Shown here piece by piece: positions 1-5,427 of a DNA stretch of 5,427 bases. Source of the DNA: Candidatus Hydrothermota bacterium (GTDB taxonomy: Bacteria; Hydrothermota; Hydrothermia; B15-G9); assembly GCA_003645975.1 (NCBI GenBank), contig QNDP01000120.1, positions 1-5,427 of the forward strand. The letters run 5' to 3'. A program made the position numbers and the translations under genes. The first letter of the stretch is position 1; each line of letters starts with the position of its first letter. The notes under the pieces are model-generated. The model made no database searches. It was not told the DNA's origin and saw nothing but the letters and a program-made list of their open reading frames with translations.

Positions 1-1823
1 ACAGATGCTGGGAGTTCGGCAGGCTGTGGAATCAGATCAAAGCAAGGGTCAAAAAACCAAACATCGGCGACACCTACGCTTTGCTCGTTGAGATGGCTCA
101 AACAGGTCTCAAAGCGCTGAAATATCGAGGAAAACCGGCATTCGCAGAGGAAAAATGGCAAAAATGCAGCCTGTGCGGTGAACGCAGCGCCCTCATTGAC
201 CTCGATTTAGATAAACTCGAAAGCGACCCCAATTATGTGAACGAAACGATTAAAAAATTCGAGTATAAGTTCAAAGACGATCTCGATGAAAAAGGGCGTC
301 GAAATGCGCTTTACTACAAACGACTCAAAGACTTCTGGAAAAAGATGGCCGGCGCATTTCCCGGACACATCAAGGAGAACGAACACCTTTGCGCTGTCTG
401 CCTTGTTAAAAGGCTTGCTCCTAAAGTAATTTACGAAAGTGTCAAAGAAAATGCGAAAAACAACCAAAAATCACCATTTTTTGAGAGCATAGTCAAAGAA
501 TTTGACTATCATTACCCATCGACTGGCTCTATTGCTATATCACCATTTATCAAAAAAACATTTGATGAGAGAGTAGATTTTTCACTAATAAGTGAAACAA
601 TCAAAGACATGTTAGAGAGAGGCTCAGATGATAATGGGCGAAGGAAGATAAAAAATTTTCTAGACGCACATTTCACAGAAGGTAGAACCGTCCCTGCTAT
701 AAAAGATCGCATAATTGATAAACATATTGCTGTGGAAAGGTTTGAAGGTGATTTTGAGCTTGAATGGTTCTACGACGAATCATTCCCGAGATTTTACAAC
801 GAACTTGAAGACAAAGGCGAAAACGGACAAAAACGTCAATGGGCAGAACGGATTGAGCAGGCAGTGCAAGAAATTAAGAAAAAGGCAAAAGAAATCCTCG
901 GAGAAAAATACCATCTGCCCAAATACTACGCTGCTGTCTATCTCGACGGCGATCACCTTGGCAAGTGGCTCAGAGGCGAATTCGCCCCCAAAATAGAAGA
1001 TGTTTTCCACCCTGACTTCGTGAAACAAGTCATGAATAATGAGCATTTCAAAAAAATCAAGAACCTTAAGCGCCCTGTCACCCCGGCCATCCACCGAGCC
1101 ATCTCAAGCGCGCTCAGGGATTTTGCACTTGAAGTCGTGCCCTATGTGGTTGAAGAAAACCTCGGTGTGGTTGTCTATTCAGGCGGTGATGATACCCTTT
1201 TCCTTATGCCACTTGAAAATCTTTTCAAAACATTAATGGCGTTACGAAGGCTCTATTCTGGTGAACAATTTGTTATTAAACTTGGAAACCGCATATTTGA
1301 AAGCGACAAAGGGTTCATCAAAATTTACGAAAATGGCGAACTTAAAGAGATCATCCGCGTCATGGGCACGAAGGCGACGCTTTCGGCCGGTGTGGCGATC
1401 GCCCACTACCTTGACCCGCTGGATGTAACGCTGTCAAGGGCTAAAAAAGCACTTGAAGAAGCAAAAGAAGCTGGAAGAAACAAAGCTGCTTTTAAAGTAA
1501 TTCTCCATTCAGGTAGTGAAAGAAAGGCGGTTGTCCCGTGGAATTTCGTCGAAAAAATGGAAGTGTTCAGAACGGAGATTTCAAATGGTTTTTCTCCAAG
1601 ATTCCTCAGGATGCTTTATGGGGACATAGATGTTTATCAAGAAATCCCTGAAGCATTTGACGCTGAATTCCTCAAATTCGGTTCTCGTGGCCAGAGTAAA
1701 GATGTCAAGTTACTGCTTTGTGACCTTATTGACGCCCGTAAGGACAACGGTTTACCTCCCGGAGAATTTGTCGATGCACTTCTTATCGCTGATTTCGTTG
1801 CCAGAGAGGAGGGGGCAAAATGA
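1..1823 (+). CDS. cmr2: Cas10/Cmr2, large subunit of type III-B complex (5' partial)
   Basis: This is the large subunit of the Cmr complex, which senses target RNA binding and makes cyclic oligoadenylate from ATP. The frame is open from the window edge (first full codon at 3), giving 606 visible residues. The TTG at 81 is not a real start, because Cas10-like sequence continues upstream of it. Order of visible parts: a helical stretch; a zinc module with two CxxC pairs (CSLC at 165-176, CAVC at 390-401); a charged, variable region; the first palm motif DGDH (945-956), followed by LGKWL; the second palm with the cyclase/polymerase motif SGGDD (GGDD at 1182-1193); a TLSAGVAIAHY-type strand shortly after; and a C-terminal helical domain. 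About 209 residues follow GGDD. The HD nuclease domain, if present, lies upstream and cannot be judged. The stop overlaps the cmr3 start (ATGA). Around 540-660 the gene is much more AT-rich than its flanks. The family call is secure. Confidence 0.96.
   Translation, partial: RCWEFGRLWNQIKARVKKPNIGDTYALLVEMAQTGLKALKYRGKPAFAEEKWQKCSLCGERSALIDLDLDKLESDPNYVNETIKKFEYKFKDDLDEKGRRNALYYKRLKDFWKKMAGAFPGHIKENEHLCAVCLVKRLAPKVIYESVKENAKNNQKSPFFESIVKEFDYHYPSTGSIAISPFIKKTFDERVDFSLISETIKDMLERGSDDNGRRKIKNFLDAHFTEGRTVPAIKDRIIDKHIAVERFEGDFELEWFYDESFPRFYNELEDKGENGQKRQWAERIEQAVQEIKKKAKEILGEKYHLPKYYAAVYLDGDHLGKWLRGEFAPKIEDVFHPDFVKQVMNNEHFKKIKNLKRPVTPAIHRAISSALRDFALEVVPYVVEENLGVVVYSGGDDTLFLMPLENLFKTLMALRRLYSGEQFVIKLGNRIFESDKGFIKIYENGELKEIIRVMGTKATLSAGVAIAHYLDPLDVTLSRAKKALEEAKEAGRNKAAFKVILHSGSERKAVVPWNFVEKMEVFRTEISNGFSPRFLRMLYGDIDVYQEIPEAFDAEFLKFGSRGQSKDVKLLLCDLIDARKDNGLPPGEFVDALLIADFVAREEGAK
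1807..1815 (+). promoter_or_regulatory. Ribosome binding site of cmr3
   Basis: AGGAGGGGG lies 4 nt before the ATG at 1820, inside the end of cmr2. The ATG overlaps the cmr2 stop as ATGA, a standard coupling arrangement, and this fixes the cmr3 start. Confidence 0.8.
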
Positions 1824-2914
1824 TAAAATTTTATCGTGTAACTCCTCATTCTGTCCTGTTCTTCAGGGATCCGAGGCCATTTACGGCTGGCGAACAGGCA
1901 CTCGCAAGGCTCCAGTTTCCACCCCGTTTGGCACCTTTTTTGGGTGCCATCAGGACAAAATACCTGGAGGAGAAAGCTGGAGGTAAGCCAATTTCGGCTT
2001 TGTTTCCTTACATTGAAGATGACCTTAAGCAAATTTCCATTTTCTGGTTTTCGCTCTTGAAAAATGGAACGTCGCTGATTCCCGCGCCATGTGACCTGAT
2101 CACCAGCTGGAAAAAGCTTGATGAAAGTCGGTTTGTTACCGAAAGACTGGAGGTCAACGGCAAGTTCGAAAATCCAAAAGTTCCATTACTCAGCCCCCAC
2201 AAAGCCGAATTATTTGAAAGTGCCCACTATCTTACCCCACAGGGATTTGCGAAGTATCAAAACGGGGAACTGCCGTCAAAAGGTGAATACTTCTCGCTCG
2301 ATGACCTATGGGAATTTGAGAACCGTGTGGGAATTGGACTTAGTTATGAAACCAAAACCACTGAGAGATCTAAGTTTTACCGGATCACAGTGGCTCGTCC
2401 GAAAAAAGATGTGGGATTCCTTGTCGGTGTGGAGTTTGGTGACAGTATTGAATTGCCCGAAATTTTTGATACGACATTCACAACCCGTCTCGGTGGTGAA
2501 GGTCATATTGCTGTGTGGGAGAAGGTTAATGATGCAAAACTTACCAATGGTTCTCCACATTTCAGCGAAGTTGTTGCTTTAACCCATGTTCCCATTAAAT
2601 CCAACAAGCAAGGTAGTGAATACGGGTTTGAAATCCAGAACTGGTGCATCAACAAGCTCGACGCAGTTGGAGGCTGGGATTACAAAGAACGACGACCTAA
2701 GCATCTTGTTAGAGCCTTAGAACCAGGTGCAGTTCTTATAGTGCAAAAGGGTAACGCTCTCCCATCTGAAACTTATGGAATCAAATTTGGAAATCATGGT
2801 AGTATTACCATCGTAAAAAATCTTGTAATTTCAATAAATGGCAATAAACCATATTTAGTTGATTCCAGGCCAAAATTAGGCGATCCTGATATTCTGCTTG
2901 TAATCAAAAATTGA
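1820..2914 (+). CDS. cmr3: Cmr3, type III-B RAMP subunit at the crRNA 5' end
   Basis: Cmr3 is a Cas5-like RAMP protein that contacts Cas10/Cmr2 and holds the 5' tag of the crRNA. The 364-residue product fits the family's usual size. The N terminus (MIKFYRVTPHSVLFFRDPRPF, then a GEQALA stretch) is the typical Cmr3 opening, where a 'lffrdprpf' strand leads into the first RRM-like fold. Near residues 171-176 there is a GIGLSYET-type segment. LGGEG at residues 224-228 is the conserved glycine-rich loop, and the C-terminal part has the expected strand-rich second fold with a final glycine-rich segment. The start is well supported by the ATGA overlap with cmr2 and a strong ribosome binding site. 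The last 100 or so bases are AT-rich (about 30% GC at 2821-2880). No frameshift or missing block was seen. Family assignment is from recognised motifs, not from a database search. Confidence 0.93.
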   Translation: MIKFYRVTPHSVLFFRDPRPFTAGEQALARLQFPPRLAPFLGAIRTKYLEEKAGGKPISALFPYIEDDLKQISIFWFSLLKNGTSLIPAPCDLITSWKKLDESRFVTERLEVNGKFENPKVPLLSPHKAELFESAHYLTPQGFAKYQNGELPSKGEYFSLDDLWEFENRVGIGLSYETKTTERSKFYRITVARPKKDVGFLVGVEFGDSIELPEIFDTTFTTRLGGEGHIAVWEKVNDAKLTNGSPHFSEVVALTHVPIKSNKQGSEYGFEIQNWCINKLDAVGGWDYKERRPKHLVRALEPGAVLIVQKGNALPSETYGIKFGNHGSITIVKNLVISINGNKPYLVDSRPKLGDPDILLVIKN

Positions 2915-2919
2915 GGGGG
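2913..2919 (+). promoter_or_regulatory. Ribosome binding site of cmr4
   Basis: GAGGGGG overlaps the cmr3 stop codon (TGA at 2912-2914) and lies 6 nt before the cmr4 ATG at 2926, fixing that start. Confidence 0.8.
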
Positions 2920-2925
2920 TAAATC

Positions 2926-3843
2926 ATGGCAAGAGGTCTTTTAATCATAAAAACATTGACCCCAACGCATCCGGGGGCCGGCACATCGCTTGGTGCCATA
3001 GATTTGATGCTCCAAAGGGAAGTAACGACAAACTTTCCATTCATTCAAGGTTCGAGCCTGAAGGGCGCGATGAGGAGTCATCTTCATTCAGCACTACCAG
3101 ACAATGAAAAGAGCGTATTGGATGCTGTTTTTGGACCAAGGGATGCAGGAGGATCGGATCTTTCCAGAGGTGCACTTATTGTTTCCGATGCCAGCCTGCT
3201 TTTCTATCCCGTCCGCACGCTCAAAGGACTTTACGCACTTGTTACATGCCCGGAGGTATTAAGAAGGCTGAATATGCCGCACATTGGTTTGAAAGTTCCT
3301 GATTCTATTCTGACTTTGAGTGACAAAGGTAAAGTAAAAACATCAAATTCCACAAAATCAAAATATGCGATAAGTGGAAAGGTCTATTTTGAAGACTTGA
3401 ATTTTTCTGTTGATACTATCAGTGATGGCGATTTCAATTGGATAAATGAAAAACTTGGGCTCGATGAGGGGATAAAGTCTCGCCTGTTCATTGTCCACTA
3501 CGATGTTTTTCAGTATTTTGTGGAATTTTCCGCTCAGGTGGTGTCGAGGAACAAAATTGACTATGACACAGGCACAGTGGACAAGAAGATAGGAGGTATA
3601 TGGACCGAAGAGCATCTCCCACCTGAGACCTATCTCTTTTCGTATCTTGAGGATAACGGAAAAGTAGTTGGCAAAATTAAAGTTAAGGAGAACAACTTGG
3701 GAAAAGAAAAGGACGCGTCGTCTTTTGAATGGGTTGCGGATAAGCTCAATAACAATGTCATCCATCTCGGCGGTGACGAAACAGTCGGAAAGGGGTTCGC
3801 GGAACTGAGATTTAAAAAACTGCAGGAGGCCAAAAATGGCTAA
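2926..3843 (+). CDS. cmr4: Cmr4, backbone subunit and target-RNA endonuclease
   Basis: Cmr4 is the Cas7-like subunit, present in several copies, that forms the crRNA-binding filament and cuts the bound target RNA at regular 6-nt intervals. The 305-residue product has the full family pattern: an N-terminal PTHPGAGTSLGAID segment (residues 13-26), the G-loop FIQGSSLKGAMR (39-50), VFG at 68-70, a middle region ending in an EEHLPPET-type segment, and a C-terminal glycine loop LGGDETVGKG (281-290). Asp26 (codon 3001-3003) sits where the family places its catalytic aspartate; D26 is the residue known for Pyrococcus furiosus Cmr4. His15 is also in the family position. Target RNA cleavage is therefore predicted to be active. 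One small deviation is IDLMLQRE, where relatives usually have IDLPIQRE. The 3' end overlaps cmr5 by 8 bp. Confidence 0.96.
   Translation: MARGLLIIKTLTPTHPGAGTSLGAIDLMLQREVTTNFPFIQGSSLKGAMRSHLHSALPDNEKSVLDAVFGPRDAGGSDLSRGALIVSDASLLFYPVRTLKGLYALVTCPEVLRRLNMPHIGLKVPDSILTLSDKGKVKTSNSTKSKYAISGKVYFEDLNFSVDTISDGDFNWINEKLGLDEGIKSRLFIVHYDVFQYFVEFSAQVVSRNKIDYDTGTVDKKIGGIWTEEHLPPETYLFSYLEDNGKVVGKIKVKENNLGKEKDASSFEWVADKLNNNVIHLGGDETVGKGFAELRFKKLQEAKNG
3824..3829 (+). promoter_or_regulatory. Ribosome binding site of cmr5
   Basis: AGGAGG, a perfect core, lies within the last codons of cmr4, 6 nt before the ATG at 3836. It supports an 8-bp overlap of cmr5 with cmr4 and therefore coupled translation. Confidence 0.85.
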
Positions 3844-4198
3844 AATCAGGTCCCTGGAGCAGGAAAGGGCTAAACATGCGTGGGAATTCATTGAGCGGAT
3901 AGATAAAAATTTTGACAAAGTTGCGTCTCTGGCTCGGCGATTGCCTGCTATGCTTTTGACTTCTGGTCTTGGCCAAACAGTGGCGTTCTGTCTTTCTAAG
4001 GATGAAGGGAAAAGAGTAATTGATGATGTGACAGATTACCTATCAAAAGTTACAGGCATCGAGGGCATAACCTGTGGCAATGATTTACTACAAAAGATCA
4101 TAGAAACAGACCATGAAACCTACCTCATGCTATCTCAAGAAGCACTGAAATACACTACTTGGCTTAAAAGACTAGTTGAAGCAAAATCGGAGGGGTAA
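3836..4198 (+). CDS. cmr5: Cmr5, small helical subunit of type III-B complex
   Basis: Cmr5 is the small all-helical subunit. Copies form the minor filament alongside Cmr4 and help position the target strand near Cas10. The 120-residue product is within the family's range. The N terminus has the recognisable LEQERAKHAWEFI segment (about residues 7-19), matching the 'qerakyA' pattern of Cmr5. The rest is predicted helical, with charged and small residues, including LPAMLLTSGLGQTVAF in the middle, which is also typical of the family. There are no membrane segments. Its position between cmr4 and cmr6 independently supports the call. The start is fixed by AGGAGG at the right distance. The stop TAA (4196-4198) directly follows the cmr6 ribosome binding site. 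GC falls through this gene into the AT-rich start of cmr6. Confidence 0.93.
   Translation: MAKIRSLEQERAKHAWEFIERIDKNFDKVASLARRLPAMLLTSGLGQTVAFCLSKDEGKRVIDDVTDYLSKVTGIEGITCGNDLLQKIIETDHETYLMLSQEALKYTTWLKRLVEAKSEG
4189..4195 (+). promoter_or_regulatory. Ribosome binding site of cmr6
   Basis: GGAGGGG immediately precedes the cmr5 stop and lies 4 nt before the ATG at 4200. It decides the cmr6 start in favour of ATG 4200 over an in-frame TTG at 4176, which lies upstream of this site. Confidence 0.8.
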
Positions 4199-4199
4199 A

Positions 4200-5138
4200 A
4201 TGTGTTCTAACAATTATTTTTCTGAAATGGCTGAAATTCCTTCACCGAAAAACTCAGGATTAATTTTAAGAAAATGGAAATTAAAAAATAACAAAAAGGA
4301 CCAATTGGATAAATATGAATCAAAATTTCTAACCGAGTATTTCAATATTGGACTTGCTTTTTATAAATACGCTCCTGATATTAGGTTATCTGAATTGAGC
4401 GAAAGAAAAAGAGCATGGCTCCAAGAATTATCTGAAAAATGGAAATTTTGTGAAACTAACCTTCCAGATGGCTTCATTTACAAACAATTGAAATCCTCTA
4501 ACAAGATATCCGAGGTGGAAAATCAACTTAAGAACTTTTTCCAAATGGGGGTTAAAATTCTTTGCGGAAAAACCACTCAGCCCCTTATTGTTGGTCTCGG
4601 TGAACCGTCGCCTTATGAAACCGGAATCACGCTCGATTTCCTCACAGGCTTGCCCATCATCCCCGGAAGCGCACTTAAAGGGGTCACAAGACGAGCGGCG
4701 ATAATGAAATTGAGCGGCAGGACGGACATTCTGCCTTACGGCAATGAATTCGATGAACTTGCAAAAGCTTACGACCAACATGAGCAAATTGTCGAAATCT
4801 TTGGCACTCAGGATCAAAAGGGCAAAGTTATCTTCATGGACGCTTATCCTGTTGAATGGCCAAACGGGCTTTTCAGGGTTGATATCATGAACCCGCATTA
4901 TGGACCTTATTACAGTAACCCTTCGGAGGAAAATCCGCCTGCCGACTGGTATAACCCTGTTCCTGTGCCATATCTCACTGTTAACACAGATGTTATATAC
5001 CGTTTCGTTTTGGCAAGCGAAAAAGAGAACAGAGATTTGCTGAATGCTGCTGTGGAGTGGCTCAAATTCGCCCTTGAAAACATCGGAGTCGGCGCCAAAG
5101 GAAATCAGGGATACGGCGTATTTCAATTAAAAGAATAA
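4200..5138 (+). CDS. cmr6: Cmr6, terminal RAMP subunit of type III-B complex
   Basis: Cmr6 is a Cas7-like RAMP protein that, with Cmr1, caps the crRNA 3' end of the filament. Starting at ATG 4200 the product has 312 residues, normal for the family. The first 120 or so residues are charged and helical. The RAMP fold then follows: GLGEPSPYETG from residue 132, the G-loop PGSALKG at 155-161, an EIFGTQ segment, a KVIFMDAYP strand, a HYGPYY...PVPYLTV region typical of Cmr6, and the C-terminal glycine-rich motif GVGAKGNQGYGVF at 296-308. The first third is strikingly AT-rich (about 18% GC at 4261-4320), while the RAMP part is about 57% at 4621-4680, suggesting a composition break near 4560-4600. 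The frame itself is intact. It is the last cmr gene here; a different gene follows, not cmr1. Confidence 0.95.
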   Translation: MCSNNYFSEMAEIPSPKNSGLILRKWKLKNNKKDQLDKYESKFLTEYFNIGLAFYKYAPDIRLSELSERKRAWLQELSEKWKFCETNLPDGFIYKQLKSSNKISEVENQLKNFFQMGVKILCGKTTQPLIVGLGEPSPYETGITLDFLTGLPIIPGSALKGVTRRAAIMKLSGRTDILPYGNEFDELAKAYDQHEQIVEIFGTQDQKGKVIFMDAYPVEWPNGLFRVDIMNPHYGPYYSNPSEENPPADWYNPVPVPYLTVNTDVIYRFVLASEKENRDLLNAAVEWLKFALENIGVGAKGNQGYGVFQLKE

Positions 5139-5230
5139 AGGGAAATAAGATTTCCAAGATACTCTGGAGGTTGGATTGGAGGAGGGTTAAGTCTGAAATG
5201 AAGGAATGGGTCAGGGAAGTGGTGAGGTGA
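5138..5230 (+). other. Short open frame of unknown meaning between cmr6 and the next gene
   Basis: One frame stays open from the end of cmr6 to a TGA at 5228-5230 and reads like a basic, tryptophan-rich amphipathic helix (ILWRLDWRRV, then EMKEWVREVV). The only ATG in it, at 5198, would give a 10-residue peptide. It has a strong purine-rich site GGAGGAGGG at 5178-5186, 11 nt upstream, which is slightly far. The TGA overlaps a GTG at 5227 in the frame of the next gene (GTGA). It could be a tiny coupled leader, the decayed 3' end of a lost gene, or chance in a purine-rich spacer. No family is recognised. No promoter-like -35/-10 pair was found in this spacer. Confidence 0.2.
5141..5155 (+). repeat. 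Small perfect inverted repeat after cmr6
   Basis: GGAAAT (5141-5146) and ATTTCC (5150-5155) are exact reverse complements around an AAG loop, starting 3 bases after the cmr6 stop. An RNA hairpin of 6 bp is possible. It lacks a following T-run and has only two G-C pairs, so it is not a convincing intrinsic terminator. It could be a weak 3' stabilising structure or chance. Confidence 0.3.
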
Positions 5231-5259
5231 AGGAGATTTCAAAGGGGAAAAGCGTGGGA

Positions 5260-5427
5260 ATGGGCGAAGCAAAAGATAGGCTCTCTGTGGATAAGACTCT
5301 TCCTGAGAGTTGGCAGAGGCTTTTGTGGTCTGCCAGGCTGGAGGATATCGATCTCGAACGGGATAAGGTTTACGTGATCCATCAGGTTCTTGCCTGGGGG
5401 GAACCGGAGGATCTTTCTTTCCTTTTC
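5260..5427 (+). CDS. DUF6922-like protein, 3' partial
   Basis: An open frame runs to the window end, giving 56 residues from ATG 5260. The segment LPESWQRLLWSARLEDIDL, followed by VYVIHQVLAWGEPEDLSFLF, resembles the small-protein pattern of 'FW...LD...fII.RvLeyGd.edirWL' that I associate with DUF6922. Such proteins are often encoded next to AbiEii/AbiGii-type nucleotidyltransferase toxins, but the partner would lie beyond the window and is not seen. The start is uncertain. ATG 5260 places the conserved part 14 residues in. GTG 5254 has AAAGGGG (5241-5247) at a better 6-nt distance, and GTG 5227 would overlap the preceding short frame as GTGA. Same strand as cmr6 with a 121-bp spacer, so co-transcription is possible. 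The family call is from remembered pattern only; function is unknown. Confidence 0.6.
   Translation, partial: MGEAKDRLSVDKTLPESWQRLLWSARLEDIDLERDKVYVIHQVLAWGEPEDLSFLF

Larger units (their letters stand above)
1..5138 (+). other. Type III-B (Cmr) CRISPR effector operon, cmr2-cmr3-cmr4-cmr5-cmr6
   Basis: Five consecutive same-strand genes match the Cmr families in the order Cas10/Cmr2, Cmr3, Cmr4, Cmr5, Cmr6. The junctions are a 4-bp overlap, an 11-bp gap, an 8-bp overlap and a 1-bp gap, with no room for internal promoters or terminators, so one transcript with coupled translation is inferred. cmr1, the usual sixth subunit gene, is not seen. It may lie before cmr2, outside the window. No repeat-spacer array, cas6 or adaptation gene is present in this stretch, so crRNA supply must come from elsewhere in the genome. 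Confidence 0.95.

Noticed and set aside
81..1823. TTG at 81 as the start of cmr2
   Set aside because: The frame is open back to position 3 and the upstream residues read as Cas10 sequence leading into the zinc module, so the gene simply enters from outside the window.
3358..3918. Minus-strand open frame of 186 codons opposite cmr4 and cmr5
   Set aside because: It spans the overlap of two confident genes and its product looks like no protein family; shadow frame.
4176..4199. TTG 4176 as the start of cmr6
   Set aside because: The strong ribosome binding site (4189-4195) lies after it and points to ATG 4200. The extra 8 residues have no support.
4428..5126. Long minus-strand open frame of 232 codons opposite cmr6
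   Set aside because: It lies wholly opposite a clearly conserved Cmr6 gene, has no recognisable domain, and is best explained as an antisense shadow.
5141..5155. Rho-independent terminator after cmr6
   Set aside because: A perfect 6-bp inverted repeat exists, but it is AT-rich with no T-tract after it, so termination cannot be claimed.
1..5427. CRISPR array or insertion sequence
   Set aside because: No regularly spaced direct repeats, transposase-like frames or terminal inverted repeats were seen anywhere in the window.

Overview
The window holds most of a type III-B (Cmr) CRISPR-Cas effector operon on the plus strand: cmr2 (cas10; 5' end cut off by the window edge), cmr3, cmr4, cmr5 and cmr6. 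It is followed by a short spacer and the first part of an unrelated gene that resembles the DUF6922 family. No CRISPR array, tRNA, rRNA, insertion sequence or cas1/cas2/cas6 is visible.

Layout. Positions 1-1823 encode the large subunit Cas10/Cmr2 without its N-terminal (HD) part. Its zinc-binding cysteines and GGDD polymerase motif are intact. Positions 1820-2914 encode Cmr3, 2926-3843 the backbone nuclease Cmr4, 3836-4198 the small helical subunit Cmr5, and 4200-5138 Cmr6. Junctions are a 4-bp overlap, an 11-bp gap, an 8-bp overlap and a 1-bp gap, and each internal gene has a very strong purine-rich ribosome binding site. This indicates one co-transcribed, translationally coupled operon. Positions 5139-5259 hold a small inverted repeat and a short open frame of unknown meaning. 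From about 5260 a new partial gene runs off the window.

Function. The five proteins are subunits of the crRNA-guided complex that binds foreign transcripts. Cmr4 subunits form the filament and cut the target RNA. Cmr3 lies at the crRNA 5' (tag) end next to Cas10, Cmr5 forms the minor filament, and Cmr6 caps the 3' end together with Cmr1. Cmr1 is not in the window and does not directly follow cmr6, so it is expected upstream or elsewhere. The intact GGDD motif predicts cyclic oligoadenylate synthesis, but no CARF or other ancillary effector is present here.

Organism. Strong GGAGG-type ribosome binding sites, tight packing, purine-rich coding strand, mixed AGA/AGG and CGN arginine codons and a Cmr system suggest a thermophilic or anaerobic bacterium (Thermotogae-like is one guess). 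The sequence does not settle this, and an archaeon is not excluded. Base composition is patchy: by hand count GC runs from about 18% (4261-4320) to about 63% (1081-1140) within the operon.

The core is a known system with key residues intact. The less explained part is the 3' end (5139-5427).
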